64,000 nucleotides of DNA from contig JAAQVN010000001.1 of the NCBI GenBank assembly GCA_011754535.1, forward strand, positions 1,054,001 through 1,118,000, given 5' to 3'. This DNA is from Enterobacter asburiae. Its GTDB lineage: Bacteria; Pseudomonadota; Gammaproteobacteria; Enterobacterales; Enterobacteriaceae. The notes below the pieces were generated by a model that did no database searches, was not told the origin of the DNA, and saw nothing but the letters and a program-made list of their open reading frames with translations. The position numbers were made by a program, and so were the translations under genes. Each line of letters starts with the position of its first letter. Position 1 is the stretch's first letter. Shown one piece after another: positions 48,850 to 61,725 of the stretch.

Positions 48850-50667
48850 ATGTTAAACGCCTGGCACCTTCCGGTTGCCCCATTTGTTAAGCAAAACAAA
48901 GACAACCTTGTGATTACGCTCTGGCTGGCGGGGGAAAACCAGCCTGAACGCGTGACGCTTCGCGCCGAAATTGATAACGAAGAGACCGGGCTGAAAATGC
49001 ACAAGCTGCGCAGCCAGCCGCAGCCGGGGATCACCGCGTGGCGGGCGAATATCGACCTGAGCAGCGGGCAGCCGCGCCGCCGTTACAGCTTCAAGCTGCT
49101 GTGGAACAACCGTCAGCTGTGGTTTACCCCGCAGGGGTTTAGCCGTTTCCCGCCCGCGCGGCTGGAGCAGTTTGCCGTCGATTATCCTGATAACGGCCCG
49201 CAGTGGGTTAACGAACAGATCTTTTACCAGATTTTCCCGGACCGCTTTGCGCGCAGCGAAAAACGCACCGCCGACCAGGACAAGGTCTATTTCCATCATG
49301 CGGCCGGTCACGACATCATTCTGAAAAAATGGGATGAACCGGTGACGGCGCAGGCAGGTGGCTCGACGTTCTACGGCGGCGATCTCGACGGCATCAGCGA
49401 AAAGCTGCCGTACCTGAAAAAACTGGGCGTGACGGCGCTGTACCTCAACCCGGTGTTTAAAGCCCCGAGCGTGCACAAATACGATACCGAAGATTATCGC
49501 CACGTTGATGAGCAGTTTGGCGGCGACGAGGCGCTGCTGCGCTTGCGTAAGAATACGCAAAAAGAGGGGATGCGCCTGATCCTGGACGGCGTGTTCAACC
49601 ACAGCGGCGATTCGCACGCCTGGTTTGACCGCCATAACCAGTCGATGGGCGGGGCATGTCATAACCCGGACTCGCCGCAGCGCGACTGGTACAGCTTTAA
49701 CGAAGAGGGCCGCGCGCTGGACTGGCTGGGCTACCCGAGCCTGCCGAAGCTGGATTTCCAGTCGCCTTCTCTGATTGATGAAATTTACGGCGGTGAAGAC
49801 AGCATCGTCCGTCACTGGCTGAAGGCGCCGTGGAATATGGACGGCTGGCGCCTGGACGTGGTGCATATGCTGGGTGAAGCGGGCGGGGCGCGGAATAACA
49901 TTCAGCACGTCGCCGGGATCGCGCGTTCGGCAAAATCGGCCCAGCCGGAGGCGTTTGTGTTTGGCGAACACTTTGGCGACGCGCGCCAGTGGCTGCAAAA
50001 CGATGCGGAAGATGCGGCGATGAACTATCGCGGCTTTACCTTCCCGCTGTGGGGATTCCTGGCAAATACCGATATCTCCTACGATCCGAACCATATCGAT
50101 GCCGAAACCTGCGCAGCGTGGATGGATAACTATCGCGCAGGCCTGTCGCATCAGCAGCAGCTGCGGATGTTTAACCAGCTCGATAGCCACGATACCGCGC
50201 GCTTTAAATCCCTGCTCGGCAAGGACGTCGCACGTTTCCCCCTGGCGGTCACATGGCTCTTCACCTGGCCGGGTGTGCCGTGCATTTACTACGGAGATGA
50301 AGTGGGGCTGGACGGCAACAACGATCCGTTCTGCCGCAAAACATTCCCGTGGGAGGAAGAGAAACAGGACAAGGTGCTGTTCAGCCTGTATCAGCGGCTG
50401 GCGAAGCTGCGCAAGCAGAGCCTTGCCCTGCGTTACGGTGGCTGTCAGGTGGTGTACGCCCACGATAACGTGGTGGTGTTTGTCCGCGTCTATAACCAGC
50501 AGCGCGTGCTGGTGGCGATCAACCGGGGCGAGGGCTGTGAAGTGGTGCTGGATGATTCACCGCTGCTAAAGGTGGCGATGTGGAAGAACAAAGAGGGCAA
50601 GGCGACGATGCAGGACGGCGTGCTGGCGCTGCCTGCGGTATCCGCGACGGTCTGGCTCGGCAGCTAA
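48850..50667 (+). CDS. malZ: Maltodextrin glucosidase MalZ
   Basis: A 605-residue GH13 enzyme that removes glucose from the reducing end of maltodextrins in the cytoplasm. A starch-binding-like N-terminal domain (1-125) precedes the TIM barrel, whose catalytic residues lie in [10 protein letters not shown] (Asp), VFGEHFGD (Glu) and [10 protein letters not shown] (Asp). I chose the ATG at 48850 by homology (MLNAWHLP); the GTG just before is in frame. Two MalT boxes lie upstream. No terminator follows, only the inverted repeat at 50675. Confidence 0.96.
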   Translation: MLNAWHLPVAPFVKQNKDNLVITLWLAGENQPERVTLRAEIDNEETGLKMHKLRSQPQPGITAWRANIDLSSGQPRRRYSFKLLWNNRQLWFTPQGFSRFPPARLEQFAVDYPDNGPQWVNEQIFYQIFPDRFARSEKRTADQDKVYFHHAAGHDIILKKWDEPVTAQAGGSTFYGGDLDGISEKLPYLKKLGVTALYLNPVFKAPSVHKYDTEDYRHVDEQFGGDEALLRLRKNTQKEGMRLILDGVFNHSGDSHAWFDRHNQSMGGACHNPDSPQRDWYSFNEEGRALDWLGYPSLPKLDFQSPSLIDEIYGGEDSIVRHWLKAPWNMDGWRLDVVHMLGEAGGARNNIQHVAGIARSAKSAQPEAFVFGEHFGDARQWLQNDAEDAAMNYRGFTFPLWGFLANTDISYDPNHIDAETCAAWMDNYRAGLSHQQQLRMFNQLDSHDTARFKSLLGKDVARFPLAVTWLFTWPGVPCIYYGDEVGLDGNNDPFCRKTFPWEEEKQDKVLFSLYQRLAKLRKQSLALRYGGCQVVYAHDNVVVFVRVYNQQRVLVAINRGEGCEVVLDDSPLLKVAMWKNKEGKATMQDGVLALPAVSATVWLGS

Positions 50668-50674
50668 TCCGCTA

Positions 50675-50755
50675 ATGTTTCCACCTTTTAAGATGGCGCA
50701 AATGCAACGATTTGTGTCAATCTTAACGGATTGTATACGGTGAAGGTGGAAACAT
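50675..50755 (+). promoter_or_regulatory. Nested inverted repeat masking an RBS and start codon
   Basis: ATGTTTCCACCTT (50675-50687) and AAGGTGGAAACAT (50743-50755) are perfect 13-bp inverted copies. The right arm contains the ribosome-binding site and the first two bases of the ATG of the DUF2339 gene. Inside are a 7-bp stem TTAAGAT/ATCTTAA (50688-50694, 50720-50726) and a 5-bp stem CAAAT/ATTTG (50699-50703, 50710-50714). A -10-like TATACG at about 50735 could start a transcript that lacks the left arm. Confidence 0.65.
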
Positions 50756-53375
50756 GGACGAGCTTTACATCCTTGGCTGTTTGTTCCTGGTTTTTGCGCT
50801 GCTGGTTGCGCCCGTGCTCGCGGTTATCGGGTTTAATCGAAGCACGGCGGCACAGCAGGAGATCGCCCGGCTACGCCAGCGCATTGAGGCGCTTGAGCAG
50901 CGCGGCGCGGCAGAGATAGCGCCGGAGCCAGAACAGGTGCAAGCTGCTACTCCGGCGGTCGTGACCGCGCCGGTGGCTGAGGACGCTCCCGCGCCTGTCG
51001 ATCCCTGGCGTCCCGAAATTCCCGCTATCGAGGCCGAACCCGCTCCGGCCCCTGCGCCTGCCGCTAAACAGCCTTCTGCCTTTGGCGGCATAGTGACTTC
51101 GCTGGCGCGCTGGTTTATGCAGGGTAATCCCCTGGCGAAGCTTGGCATTCTGCTGCTCTTCCTGGGTCTTTCATTCCTGCTGCGCTATACCGTTGAACAT
51201 TCCCTGTTCCCGCTTGAGCTGCGCCTGGTGGCGACGGCGCTGTTTGCCATCGTTCTGCTGGCGGTTGGGTGGCGGCTGCGGCACAGGCAGCCGGTCTACG
51301 CGCTTATCTTGCAGGGCGGGGCGACGGGCATTCTCTACCTGACGGTCTTCGGCGCCTTCCGGCTCTGGCAGATGCTGCCGATGACGCTGGCCTTTGCGCT
51401 GCTGGTGGTGATTTGCGCCGCGAGCGTCGGGCTGGCGGTGCTGCAAAAGGCGTTGAGCCTTGCCATGCTGGCGAGCCTCGGTGGATATCTCGCGCCGCTG
51501 CTGCTATCTACCGGGGGCGGTAGCTTTGTGGCGCTGTTCTCCTTCTATCTCCTGCTTTCCATCGGCATTCTCGCCATCAGCATCTGGCAGCACTGGCGCG
51601 AGCTTAACCTGCTCGGGCTGCTCTTTACCTTTGGCGTGGGCGGCCTGTGGGGGCTGAGTGATTACCAGCCTGAAGACTATTGGATCTGCCAGCTGTTCCT
51701 GATTGCCAATACGCTGATCTTCGGCGTGCTGAGCGTAGCGCTGTCGCTGAGGGCGCAGGAGAAAGGGAAGCAGATTATTGACGGCGTGCTGCTGTTTGCC
51801 CCGCCGCTGGTGGGTTTTGGGATGCAGTACGGCATGACCCGACACTGGGAATATGGCCCGGCCCTGAGCGCGCTGGGATACGGGGCGTTTTATCTTACCC
51901 TCGCGTTCCTTGCGCTGCGGCGCTATCCCTCCATCGGACGACCGCTGGTGATGGCGGCGCTGGCCATCGGCGGCGGATTTGCCACGCTCGCCATTCCGCT
52001 GGCGCTCTCCGCGCGCTGGACGGCGATGGCCTGGGCGCTTGAGGGGCTGGGTATCCTCTGGCTGGGCGTGCAGCAGCACCAGCGACGCATGAGCTATAGC
52101 GGGACGGCGCTGCTGGTGCTGGCGCTCGGCAGCGCGCTGTGGGCGCAGATGAATGGCGTTACGTCGCTGAGCCTGCTGCTGATCTTCACCATCCTCAGCC
52201 TTTGCTGGCTGGCTGCTGCCTGGCTGTGGCGGAACATCTTTCTGCCGGTTAGCTGGGCGCTGCTGGCAGGCGGGCTGCTGTTCTGGCTCGTGGCACTATT
52301 TGGCGCGTCGCGGCTGGTGTTGAAGCAGGAATTACCTGTTCTGGCAGGCGTGCTGGCGCTGACGGCGGCGTCGGTCTGGGGCTGGCGGCAGGCTGCGGCT
52401 CGTCTGGCGTGGCGGGAACTGGATGCCAGCAAATGGCTGCTGTGGCCGCTGATGCTGGTGATGGTGGGCTATCAGCTCTCGCACCAGCAGATATTTGCCG
52501 CCGGCTGGTCAAATCTGGCCTGGGGAATCGCGCTTCCTGCCGCGCTGATGCTGCTGCGGCGCGACGGCGCCCGTTTAGCGCCGCGCATCTCTGGGGGGCT
52601 GCACCTGTCTCTGTTCTGGATGATTTTACTGGCGCTGGCGGCGGAGCTTTACTGGTTTGCCCGGTCGCTGCCGTGGGGCATGGCGGCCTGGGGCAGCGGG
52701 CTGGCAATGGCCGCAGGCGGCGGGGTGATTATGGCGCTCTCTGCGGCGGTACGCCGTCGCGGGTGGCCGTTCCGGGAGTGGCCCGCACTCTACGCGTGTA
52801 TAGCACCGATCCCCGTGGTCGCGGCGCTGCTGGTATTGCTGGTGGTGACCAATTTCCAGGACGGCGTGGTTTACCGTCAGACCTGGCTGCCGCTGGTGAA
52901 TCCGCTTGAGGAAGGCGCGGCGTTCGCGCTGCTGGGGCTGGTGGTCTTTTATCAGATGGTGGAACGCTACTACCCGGCGCTGCTCTCGCAGGCACGTCCG
53001 TGGCCTGCCGTCGCGATTATGGCGTTTGGCTTCTGGTGGCTTAACGGTGCGCTGATGCGCGCCCTGGCCTGGTACGGCGACGTGGCCTGGAATATGGCAT
53101 CATTGTGGGATTCGCGGCTTATCCAGACCTCGTTTGCCCTGTTCTGGATGCTGAGCGCGCTGGTGATCATGGTCCACGCCACCCGCCGGGCTTCCCGTCA
53201 GGAGTGGCTTGGCGGTGCCGCGCTGCTGGGGGTGGTGATGGTTAAACTGATGCTGGTGGACAGCGCGGGCGGAGGCGGTCTGTCACGCGCGGTGGCGTTT
53301 ATCGGCGTGGCAATACTGGTGCTGATCGTGGGGTATTTCTCGCCGCTGCCGCCCAAGACAGGAGATGAAAAATGA
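50754..53375 (+). CDS. Large polytopic membrane protein, DUF2339
   Basis: An 873-residue inner-membrane protein. It starts with one helix (YILGCLFLVFALLVAPVLAVI), a coiled-coil segment (AAQQEIARLRQRIEALEQRG), a Pro/Ala-rich linker (about 55-110) and then roughly two dozen membrane helices to the end. This is the DUF2339 architecture; function is unknown. The next gene overlaps by four bases (ATGA) and encodes a DUF3999 protein, so both probably form one envelope complex. Neither is at this site in E. coli. The ribosome-binding site is held in an inverted repeat. Confidence 0.87.
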   Translation: MDELYILGCLFLVFALLVAPVLAVIGFNRSTAAQQEIARLRQRIEALEQRGAAEIAPEPEQVQAATPAVVTAPVAEDAPAPVDPWRPEIPAIEAEPAPAPAPAAKQPSAFGGIVTSLARWFMQGNPLAKLGILLLFLGLSFLLRYTVEHSLFPLELRLVATALFAIVLLAVGWRLRHRQPVYALILQGGATGILYLTVFGAFRLWQMLPMTLAFALLVVICAASVGLAVLQKALSLAMLASLGGYLAPLLLSTGGGSFVALFSFYLLLSIGILAISIWQHWRELNLLGLLFTFGVGGLWGLSDYQPEDYWICQLFLIANTLIFGVLSVALSLRAQEKGKQIIDGVLLFAPPLVGFGMQYGMTRHWEYGPALSALGYGAFYLTLAFLALRRYPSIGRPLVMAALAIGGGFATLAIPLALSARWTAMAWALEGLGILWLGVQQHQRRMSYSGTALLVLALGSALWAQMNGVTSLSLLLIFTILSLCWLAAAWLWRNIFLPVSWALLAGGLLFWLVALFGASRLVLKQELPVLAGVLALTAASVWGWRQAAARLAWRELDASKWLLWPLMLVMVGYQLSHQQIFAAGWSNLAWGIALPAALMLLRRDGARLAPRISGGLHLSLFWMILLALAAELYWFARSLPWGMAAWGSGLAMAAGGGVIMALSAAVRRRGWPFREWPALYACIAPIPVVAALLVLLVVTNFQDGVVYRQTWLPLVNPLEEGAAFALLGLVVFYQMVERYYPALLSQARPWPAVAIMAFGFWWLNGALMRALAWYGDVAWNMASLWDSRLIQTSFALFWMLSALVIMVHATRRASRQEWLGGAALLGVVMVKLMLVDSAGGGGLSRAVAFIGVAILVLIVGYFSPLPPKTGDEK

Positions 53376-54757
53376 AATGGATGAAAGCGGTAGCCTGTAC
53401 CGCGCTGCTGGCGCTTGCCGTCCCGGGGTTCTGCGAAGAGGTACAAACGGAATCGCCCCGGGACTATGCCTTTGGCCGCTCGCTGGATACGTCTGCTCCT
53501 TCCCAGTGGTATCGGGTGACGCTGCCGCTCGCCGTCTATGCGCAGAGCACGTCGCCGGATCTGCATGACGTTCGCGTCTTTAATCAGTCGGGCGAGCCGG
53601 TTCCCTTCAGCCTGGTTACCGCGACGCGCCCGCAGGCGGCAGCGCAATCCACGGCGCTGCGCCTCTTTCCGCTGGACGCGTCGCCCCTTGCGCCTGCGCG
53701 AGGGGGTGAGGAGAGCGATAAGATCCTGCTCCGTTCCGCAAACGGCGTTGAGATTGTGCTTGAAGGACAAAAAGCCGCCGCAACCGGGCAGCATTATCTG
53801 CTGACCCTGCCGGAGCAGGATACGGGGGAAATAAGGCTGTCCCAATTACAGCTGCTCTGGAATACCCCTCAGACGCCGTGGCAGGGAACGGCGTCGGTCT
53901 ATTACAGCGAGGATCTTAAGCGCTGGTATACCCTGCGTGAGGATATGCCGCTGCTGGACGTGGTGAGCGGGCAGGATCGTCTTAAGCTGGACCGGATCGA
54001 TACCGATATTGTTTTGTCTCCCGATACGAACCGCTATCTCCTGGTGGTGCTGAACGCGCAGAGCCAGGGAATAACCTTGACCGGCGTAAACGCAATCAGC
54101 GCACCTGCCCAGGCGGCCCCGGAAGCGATCGACCTTGAGGGGGAAGGGGAGCAACTTTCGACAAGCGAAGCGCAGTGGCGCTGGGCGCGTCCGCAGCCGC
54201 TGAGTGCTGTCAGCATCTCACTGAACGGCGATGGCGTCCTTCCCGTGGAGATAGCGTGGCGGAGTTCGGATAAAGATGCATGGCACCCCCTGAAAAAAGA
54301 GGTTCTTTACCGTCTGGAGGGAAAAACGTCTCCACCAGTTTCGCTTAACGGGGGCCTGGTGCAGGCGGTGAAAGTCACGACGCTGAATGCGCGCCTGCCG
54401 GAGTACCTGCCGAGCGTCACCGGGCATCGCGATCGCTATGACCTGGTGTTCAACGCGCAGGGAAAAGCGCCGTACGTGCTTGCCTGGGGCAATGGCGCTG
54501 CAAAGCCTGCCAGCGTGGAGCCTGACATGCTGATCCCAGCCGATCTGCACAAAACCTATGATATGGAGCACCTGCCGCAGGCCGACATTCTGGATGATGT
54601 CGCGTTAGGCGGCGAGGGGCGTCTGACCGCGACCTCTGCGTCCGAGCGGGAGAGCAGGATGAACGCGCTGCTGGTGTGGGGCGTGCTGATTGCGGGCGTG
54701 ATTCTGCTGGCGGTCATGGCCTGGCGCATCTGGCGAGAGACGCAGCGTAAGGCATAA
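53372..54757 (+). CDS. DUF3999 exported protein
   Basis: A 461-residue protein with a signal peptide (MKWMKAVACTALLALAVPGF), a long periplasmic beta-rich region (about 22-430) and one C-terminal membrane helix (ALLVWGVLIAGVILLAVMAW) with a basic tail. This fits the DUF3999 family, whose function is unknown. It is translationally coupled to the DUF2339 gene. The periplasmic part shows RYDLVF and VRVFNQSGEPVPFS, typical of sandwich domains. Confidence 0.85.
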   Translation: MKWMKAVACTALLALAVPGFCEEVQTESPRDYAFGRSLDTSAPSQWYRVTLPLAVYAQSTSPDLHDVRVFNQSGEPVPFSLVTATRPQAAAQSTALRLFPLDASPLAPARGGEESDKILLRSANGVEIVLEGQKAAATGQHYLLTLPEQDTGEIRLSQLQLLWNTPQTPWQGTASVYYSEDLKRWYTLREDMPLLDVVSGQDRLKLDRIDTDIVLSPDTNRYLLVVLNAQSQGITLTGVNAISAPAQAAPEAIDLEGEGEQLSTSEAQWRWARPQPLSAVSISLNGDGVLPVEIAWRSSDKDAWHPLKKEVLYRLEGKTSPPVSLNGGLVQAVKVTTLNARLPEYLPSVTGHRDRYDLVFNAQGKAPYVLAWGNGAAKPASVEPDMLIPADLHKTYDMEHLPQADILDDVALGGEGRLTATSASERESRMNALLVWGVLIAGVILLAVMAWRIWRETQRKA

Positions 54758-54760
54758 AAA

Positions 54761-54782
54761 AGGCCCGCATAAGCGGGCCTCT
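54761..54782 (-). terminator. Terminator of the tsaA gene
   Basis: AGGCCCGC and GCGGGCCT form a perfect stem with a four-base loop. On the minus strand it is followed by TTTTTT, so it ends tsaA; on the plus strand it would be a weak end for the DUF3999 gene. Confidence 0.88.
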
Positions 54783-54799
54783 TCCGTAAACCGTGCCGA

Positions 54800-55402
54800 T
54801 TACAGGCTGGATACGTTCTCAGACAGGTATTTAGCTACGCCGTCTGGGGAAGCTGCCATACCTTCTTTACCTTTTTCCCACTGAGCCGGGCACACTTCGC
54901 CGTGCTCTTCGTGGAACTGCAGCGCGTCAACCATGCGCAGCATTTCGTCGATGTTACGACCCAGCGGCAGATCGTTCACAACCTGGTGACGAACGATGCC
55001 GTTTGCGTCGATCAGGAAGGAGCCGCGCAGCGCAACGCCAGCGTCCGGATGTTCGATACCGTAAGCCTGCTGGATTTCGCGTTTGATGTCCGCAACCATT
55101 GCGTATTTCACCGCACCGATGCCGCCGTTTTCGACAGGGGTGTTACGCCATGCGTTGTGTACAAATTCAGAGTCGAAGGAGACGCCAACCACTTCCACGC
55201 CACGCTTCTGGAATTCTTCATAACGTTTGTCGAACGCGATCAGCTCAGACGGGCAAACGAAAGTGAAGTCCATTGGCCAGAAGAACAGAACGGTCGCTTT
55301 ACCGTTGGTGTGCTGTTTGAAGTTGAAGTTTTCAACGATTTCACCGTTGCCCAGAACTGCTGCAGCTGTAAAATCCGGAGCCGGACGAGTTACCAGAACC
55401 AT
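54800..55402 (-). CDS. tsaA: 2-Cys peroxiredoxin, TsaA-like
   Basis: A 200-residue typical 2-Cys peroxiredoxin that reduces hydrogen peroxide and organic peroxides. The peroxidatic cysteine is Cys50 in FTFVCPSE and the resolving cysteine lies in GEVCPAQW near 170. Salmonella has a similar gene, tsaA, near acpH; E. coli K-12 has none at this place. A monocistronic unit with its own terminator. The reductant (AhpF or thioredoxin) is not shown by the sequence. Confidence 0.9.
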   Translation of the reverse strand: MVLVTRPAPDFTAAAVLGNGEIVENFNFKQHTNGKATVLFFWPMDFTFVCPSELIAFDKRYEEFQKRGVEVVGVSFDSEFVHNAWRNTPVENGGIGAVKYAMVADIKREIQQAYGIEHPDAGVALRGSFLIDANGIVRHQVVNDLPLGRNIDEMLRMVDALQFHEEHGEVCPAQWEKGKEGMAASPDGVAKYLSENVSSL

Positions 55403-55529
55403 ATGATTCTCCTGTAGATACTAAGGTAATTTGGAACGCAACGCGAGCCAGTATAGAGAGTGTTCCTGGATAAGACAAAGAGGTGGTGACAATCGTTCCA
55501 CCAGCTTTTACCTATCAATGTGAATTCTG

Positions 55530-56111
55530 TTACAGCTGTTTGTTTTTCGCCTGCGCCATCATGCGTGGATAGAACTGCCAGAATTGGCTCTCCAGCGCAT
55601 CGTAATGTTCATCCAGGTCATACCAGGAGTCGCGCAGCGCATCCAGCCGCGGGCGGCGGCTTGCCATCCCATTCAGCACATTCTGGATGAAATCCATCTC
55701 GCGATAGCGCTCCAGCCAGCGTTCTGACCACAGGTAGTTATTCAGATTCACAAAGCGCGGCGGCGAGTCGGGCAGAATAATCGACACCTGCTGGTGGGCG
55801 TAGCGCACAAACGCCGGCAACGGCATCTCCGGCGACAGCTGTTCCCAGTGGCGCGACAGGAAGTGGTCCCACATCACGTCGAGCGTGATCGGCGCAACGC
55901 GGCGCGTTTCAGGGCGAAACCACGCTTTGGCTTCCGTCACTTCCGGCAGCTTATCCGTCAGCACGTCGATGCGGCGGTGCATAAAAATCCCGTCGACAAC
56001 CTCAGGGGAATAGTCCTCAGCGGGGTTGCCGCGCACAAAATCGGCCAGCAAATTGCCGGACAGGGAGCTGTCAGCGAGATGAGCGAGATGCAGGTGAGCG
56101 AGAAAATTCAT
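55530..56111 (-). CDS. acpH: Acyl carrier protein phosphodiesterase AcpH
   Basis: A 193-residue metal-dependent hydrolase that removes the 4'-phosphopantetheine group from acyl carrier protein. The HD-like histidines and aspartates occur in [30 protein letters not shown] and [13 protein letters not shown]. The ATG at 56111 matches E. coli; the longer frame would run into the queA promoter. It diverges from queA. Confidence 0.95.
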   Translation of the reverse strand: MNFLAHLHLAHLADSSLSGNLLADFVRGNPAEDYSPEVVDGIFMHRRIDVLTDKLPEVTEAKAWFRPETRRVAPITLDVMWDHFLSRHWEQLSPEMPLPAFVRYAHQQVSIILPDSPPRFVNLNNYLWSERWLERYREMDFIQNVLNGMASRRPRLDALRDSWYDLDEHYDALESQFWQFYPRMMAQAKNKQL

Positions 56112-56203
56112 GCGTTTTATTTGTCCAGTGGCGGCTAGTTGTTGCAGCAAAAGGGTGTGAGCACTAGACTATGCCGCCTGTTTTTAAGTCACGAGTATAC
56201 GTC

Positions 56204-58455
<2,252 letters not shown>

Positions 58456-58477
58456 TATTAATAATGAGGGAATTTGA

Positions 58478-58810
58478 ATGAGCTTTTTTATTTCTGATGC
58501 GGTAGCGGCAACAGGTGCTCCGGCGCAGGGCAGCCCGATGTCTCTGATCCTGATGCTGGTTGTGTTCGGTCTGATCTTCTACTTCATGATCCTGCGCCCA
58601 CAGCAGAAGCGTACCAAAGAGCACAAAAAGCTGATGGACTCCATCGCGAAAGGCGATGAAGTGCTGACCAACGGTGGTCTGGTCGGCCGCGTAACCAAAG
58701 TGGCTGAAAGCGGCTACATTGCTATCGCCCTGAACGACACCACTGAAGTGGTTATCAAACGTGACTTCGTAGCTGCCGTTCTGCCGAAAGGCACTATGAA
58801 GGCGCTGTAA
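58478..58810 (+). CDS. yajC: Sec translocase accessory protein YajC
   Basis: A 110-residue inner-membrane protein with one helix (LILMLVVFGLIFYFMILRP) and a basic cytoplasmic domain (GGLVGRVTKVAESGYIAI). It associates with SecDF and SecYEG. It sits 22 bases after tgt and 27 before secD, in the standard order. Confidence 0.97.
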   Translation: MSFFISDAVAATGAPAQGSPMSLILMLVVFGLIFYFMILRPQQKRTKEHKKLMDSIAKGDEVLTNGGLVGRVTKVAESGYIAIALNDTTEVVIKRDFVAAVLPKGTMKAL

Positions 58811-58837
58811 TCCCAACTTTTCCCAAAGGGAACTGCC

Positions 58838-60685
58838 GTGTTAAACCGTTATCCTTTGTGGAAGTACATCATGCTGGTCGTCGTGATTATCGTCGGCCTG
58901 CTGTACGCGCTTCCCAACCTGTATGGTGAGGATCCGGCTGTTCAAATCACTGGCGCGCGCGGTGTCGCCGCCAGTGAGCAAACGCTGATCCAGGTCCAGA
59001 AAACGTTACAAGAAGAAAAAATTACCGCTAAGTCTGTGGCTCTGGAAGAGGGTGCAATTCTTGCTCGCTTCGACACCACCGACACGCAGCTCCGCGCTCG
59101 CGAAGCGCTGATGGGCGTGCTGGGTGACAAATATGTCGTGGCGCTTAACCTTGCTCCTGCAACCCCTCGCTGGCTGGCTGCGCTGAACGCAGAGCCAATG
59201 AAACTCGGTCTTGACCTGCGTGGCGGCGTTCACTTCCTGATGGAAGTGGATATGGATACCGCGCTCGGCAAGCTGCAGGAACAGAATATCGACAGCCTGC
59301 GCAGCGATCTGCGTGACAAAGGCATCCCATACACTACCGTGCGTAAAGAAGATAACTACGGCATGAGCATCACGTTCCGCGACAGCGCGGCGCGCGATCA
59401 GGCTGTAGATTACCTGACCCAACGTCACCGTGACCTGGTGATCACCTCTCAGGGCAGCAACCAGCTGCGTGCGGTGATGACCGATGCGCGTCTGAAAGAA
59501 GCGCGTGAATATGCCGTTCAGCAGAACATCAACATTCTGCGTAACCGTGTGAACCAGCTGGGTGTGGCTGAGCCGTTGGTACAGCGTCAGGGTGCTGACC
59601 GTATCGTGGTTGAACTGCCGGGTATCCAGGATACCGCGCGTGCGAAAGAGATTCTCGGTGCGACCGCGACGCTGGAATTCCGTCTGGTGAACTCCAATGT
59701 CGACCAGTCCGCCGCGGCGTCTGGCCGTATTCCGGGCGACTCCGAAGTGAAACAGACCCGCGAAGGTCAGCCGGTTGTGCTGTACAAGCGCGTGATCCTG
59801 ACCGGTGACCACATCACTGACTCCACGTCGAGCCAGGATGAGTACAACCAGCCGCAGGTTAACATCTCGCTGGATAGCGCGGGTGGTAACATTATGTCTA
59901 ACTTCACTAAGGACAACATCGGTAAACCGATGGCGACCCTGTTCGTGGAGTACAAAGACAGCGGTAAGAAAGATGCAAACGGTCGTGCGGTGCTGGTGAA
60001 AGAGGAAGAGGTGATTAACATCGCCAACATCCAGTCTCGTCTGGGTAACAGCTTCCGTATTACCGGTATTAACAACCCGAACGAAGCGCGTCAGCTCTCT
60101 CTGCTGCTGCGTGCCGGTGCGCTGATTGCGCCAATTCAGATTGTTGAAGAACGTACCATTGGTCCAACGCTGGGTATGCAAAACATCCAGCAGGGTCTGG
60201 AAGCGTGTCTGGCCGGTCTGGCGGTCTCTATCCTCTTCATGATCTTCTTCTATAAGAAGTTTGGTCTGATTGCGACGTCCGCGCTGATCGCGAACCTGGT
60301 GCTGATCATCGGCATTATGTCCCTGCTGCCGGGGGCGACGCTGACCATGCCGGGGATTGCGGGTATCGTTCTGACCCTTGCGGTGGCGGTCGACGCCAAC
60401 GTACTGATTAACGAACGTATCAAAGAAGAGTTGAGCAACGGTCGCTCTGTTCAGCAGGCGATTGACGAAGGCTATAAAGGCGCGTTCAGCTCCATTTTCG
60501 ATGCGAACGTAACAACACTGATTAAGGTTCTTATCCTGTATGCAGTGGGTACTGGCGCGATCAAAGGCTTTGCGATTACAACCGGTATCGGTGTCGCAAC
60601 GTCAATGTTTACCGCTATTGTCGGCACCCGTGCCATCGTGAACCTGCTGTACGGCGGCAAGCGCGTCAAAAAGCTGTCTATCTGA
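58838..60685 (+). CDS. secD: Protein translocase subunit SecD
   Basis: A 615-residue RND-like membrane protein that with SecF uses the proton gradient to pull secreted proteins through the periplasmic side of SecYEG. One N-terminal helix, a large periplasmic P1 region starting [17 protein letters not shown], and five C-terminal helices with [14 protein letters not shown] (the proton-relay Asp in helix 4) are all seen. GTG start, as in E. coli. Confidence 0.97.
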   Translation: MLNRYPLWKYIMLVVVIIVGLLYALPNLYGEDPAVQITGARGVAASEQTLIQVQKTLQEEKITAKSVALEEGAILARFDTTDTQLRAREALMGVLGDKYVVALNLAPATPRWLAALNAEPMKLGLDLRGGVHFLMEVDMDTALGKLQEQNIDSLRSDLRDKGIPYTTVRKEDNYGMSITFRDSAARDQAVDYLTQRHRDLVITSQGSNQLRAVMTDARLKEAREYAVQQNINILRNRVNQLGVAEPLVQRQGADRIVVELPGIQDTARAKEILGATATLEFRLVNSNVDQSAAASGRIPGDSEVKQTREGQPVVLYKRVILTGDHITDSTSSQDEYNQPQVNISLDSAGGNIMSNFTKDNIGKPMATLFVEYKDSGKKDANGRAVLVKEEEVINIANIQSRLGNSFRITGINNPNEARQLSLLLRAGALIAPIQIVEERTIGPTLGMQNIQQGLEACLAGLAVSILFMIFFYKKFGLIATSALIANLVLIIGIMSLLPGATLTMPGIAGIVLTLAVAVDANVLINERIKEELSNGRSVQQAIDEGYKGAFSSIFDANVTTLIKVLILYAVGTGAIKGFAITTGIGVATSMFTAIVGTRAIVNLLYGGKRVKKLSI

Positions 60686-60695
60686 GGAGTGCGTT

Positions 60696-61667
60696 GTGGC
60701 ACAGGAATATACTGTTGAACAATTGAACCATGGCCGTAAAGTCTGGGACTTTATGCGCTGGGACTACTGGGCCTTCGGCATTTCAGGTTTACTGCTGATT
60801 CTGTCCATCATCGTTATGGGCGTGAAAGGCTTTAACTGGGGTCTGGATTTCACCGGTGGTACGGTCATCGAGATCTCCCTGGAAAAACCGGTCGATATGG
60901 ACCAGATGCGTCTGTCTTTGCAGAAAGCGGGCTTTGAAGAGCCGCTGCTGCAGAACTTCGGCAGCAGCCGCGACATCATGGTGCGTATGCCGCCGGTGCA
61001 CGATGCCAACGGCAGCCAGGAGCTGGGCAGTAAGGTCGTACAGGTCATTAACGAGACCACCAGCCAGAGCGCGGCGGTCAAGCGTATTGAGTTCGTCGGC
61101 CCGAGCGTGGGTGCAGACCTGGCGCAGACCGGCGCCATGGCGCTGCTGGTGGCGCTGATCTCCATCCTGGTGTACGTCGGTTTCCGCTTCGAGTGGCGAC
61201 TGGCGGCCGGTGTGGTTATCGCTCTGGCGCACGACGTGGTGATCACCATGGGCATACTGTCTCTGTTCCACATTGAGATTGACCTGACTATCGTGGCATC
61301 CCTGATGTCCGTTATCGGTTACTCACTGAACGACAGTATCGTGGTATCTGACCGTATCCGTGAAAACTTCCGTAAGATCCGTCGCGGCACGCCGTACGAA
61401 ATCTTTAACGTGTCGTTGACCCAGACGCTGCACCGTACCTTGATCACATCCGGTACCACCCTGATGGTAATCCTGATGCTGTTCCTCTTCGGTGGCCCGG
61501 TGCTGGAAGGCTTCTCGCTGACCATGCTGATCGGTGTCTCCATCGGTACGGCGTCGTCCATCTACGTCGCGTCCGCCCTGGCCCTGAAACTCGGTATGAA
61601 GCGCGAGCACTTGCTCCAGCAGAAAGTCGAAAAAGAAGGGGCGGATCAGCCGTCCATTCTGCCGTAA
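60696..61667 (+). CDS. secF: Protein translocase subunit SecF
   Basis: A 323-residue partner of SecD with six helices, the motif [13 protein letters not shown] after the first helix and [13 protein letters not shown] in helix 4. The GTG start has TGAGGAG upstream, overlapping the secD stop. It ends the operon at a strong terminator. In E. coli yajD follows; it is absent here. Confidence 0.97.
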   Translation: MAQEYTVEQLNHGRKVWDFMRWDYWAFGISGLLLILSIIVMGVKGFNWGLDFTGGTVIEISLEKPVDMDQMRLSLQKAGFEEPLLQNFGSSRDIMVRMPPVHDANGSQELGSKVVQVINETTSQSAAVKRIEFVGPSVGADLAQTGAMALLVALISILVYVGFRFEWRLAAGVVIALAHDVVITMGILSLFHIEIDLTIVASLMSVIGYSLNDSIVVSDRIRENFRKIRRGTPYEIFNVSLTQTLHRTLITSGTTLMVILMLFLFGGPVLEGFSLTMLIGVSIGTASSIYVASALALKLGMKREHLLQQKVEKEGADQPSILP

Positions 61668-61690
61668 GGCGACGTTTAGTGCGTTATCGG

Positions 61691-61720
61691 AATCCCGGTC
61701 TGTTGACCGGGATTTTTTTT
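61691..61720 (+). terminator. Terminator of the sec operon
   Basis: AATCCCGGT (61691-61699) and ACCGGGATT (61706-61714) form a perfect stem followed by eight T. Confidence 0.92.
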
Positions 61721-61725
61721 ATCTG

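Noticed and set aside
48853..50463. 536-codon open frame on the minus strand opposite malZ
   Set aside because: It lies wholly within malZ, has no family resemblance and an unnatural composition; long antisense frames are expected opposite high-GC codon-biased genes.
59006..60181. 391-codon open frame opposite secD
   Set aside because: Antisense shadow of a well-established gene with no RBS or homology.
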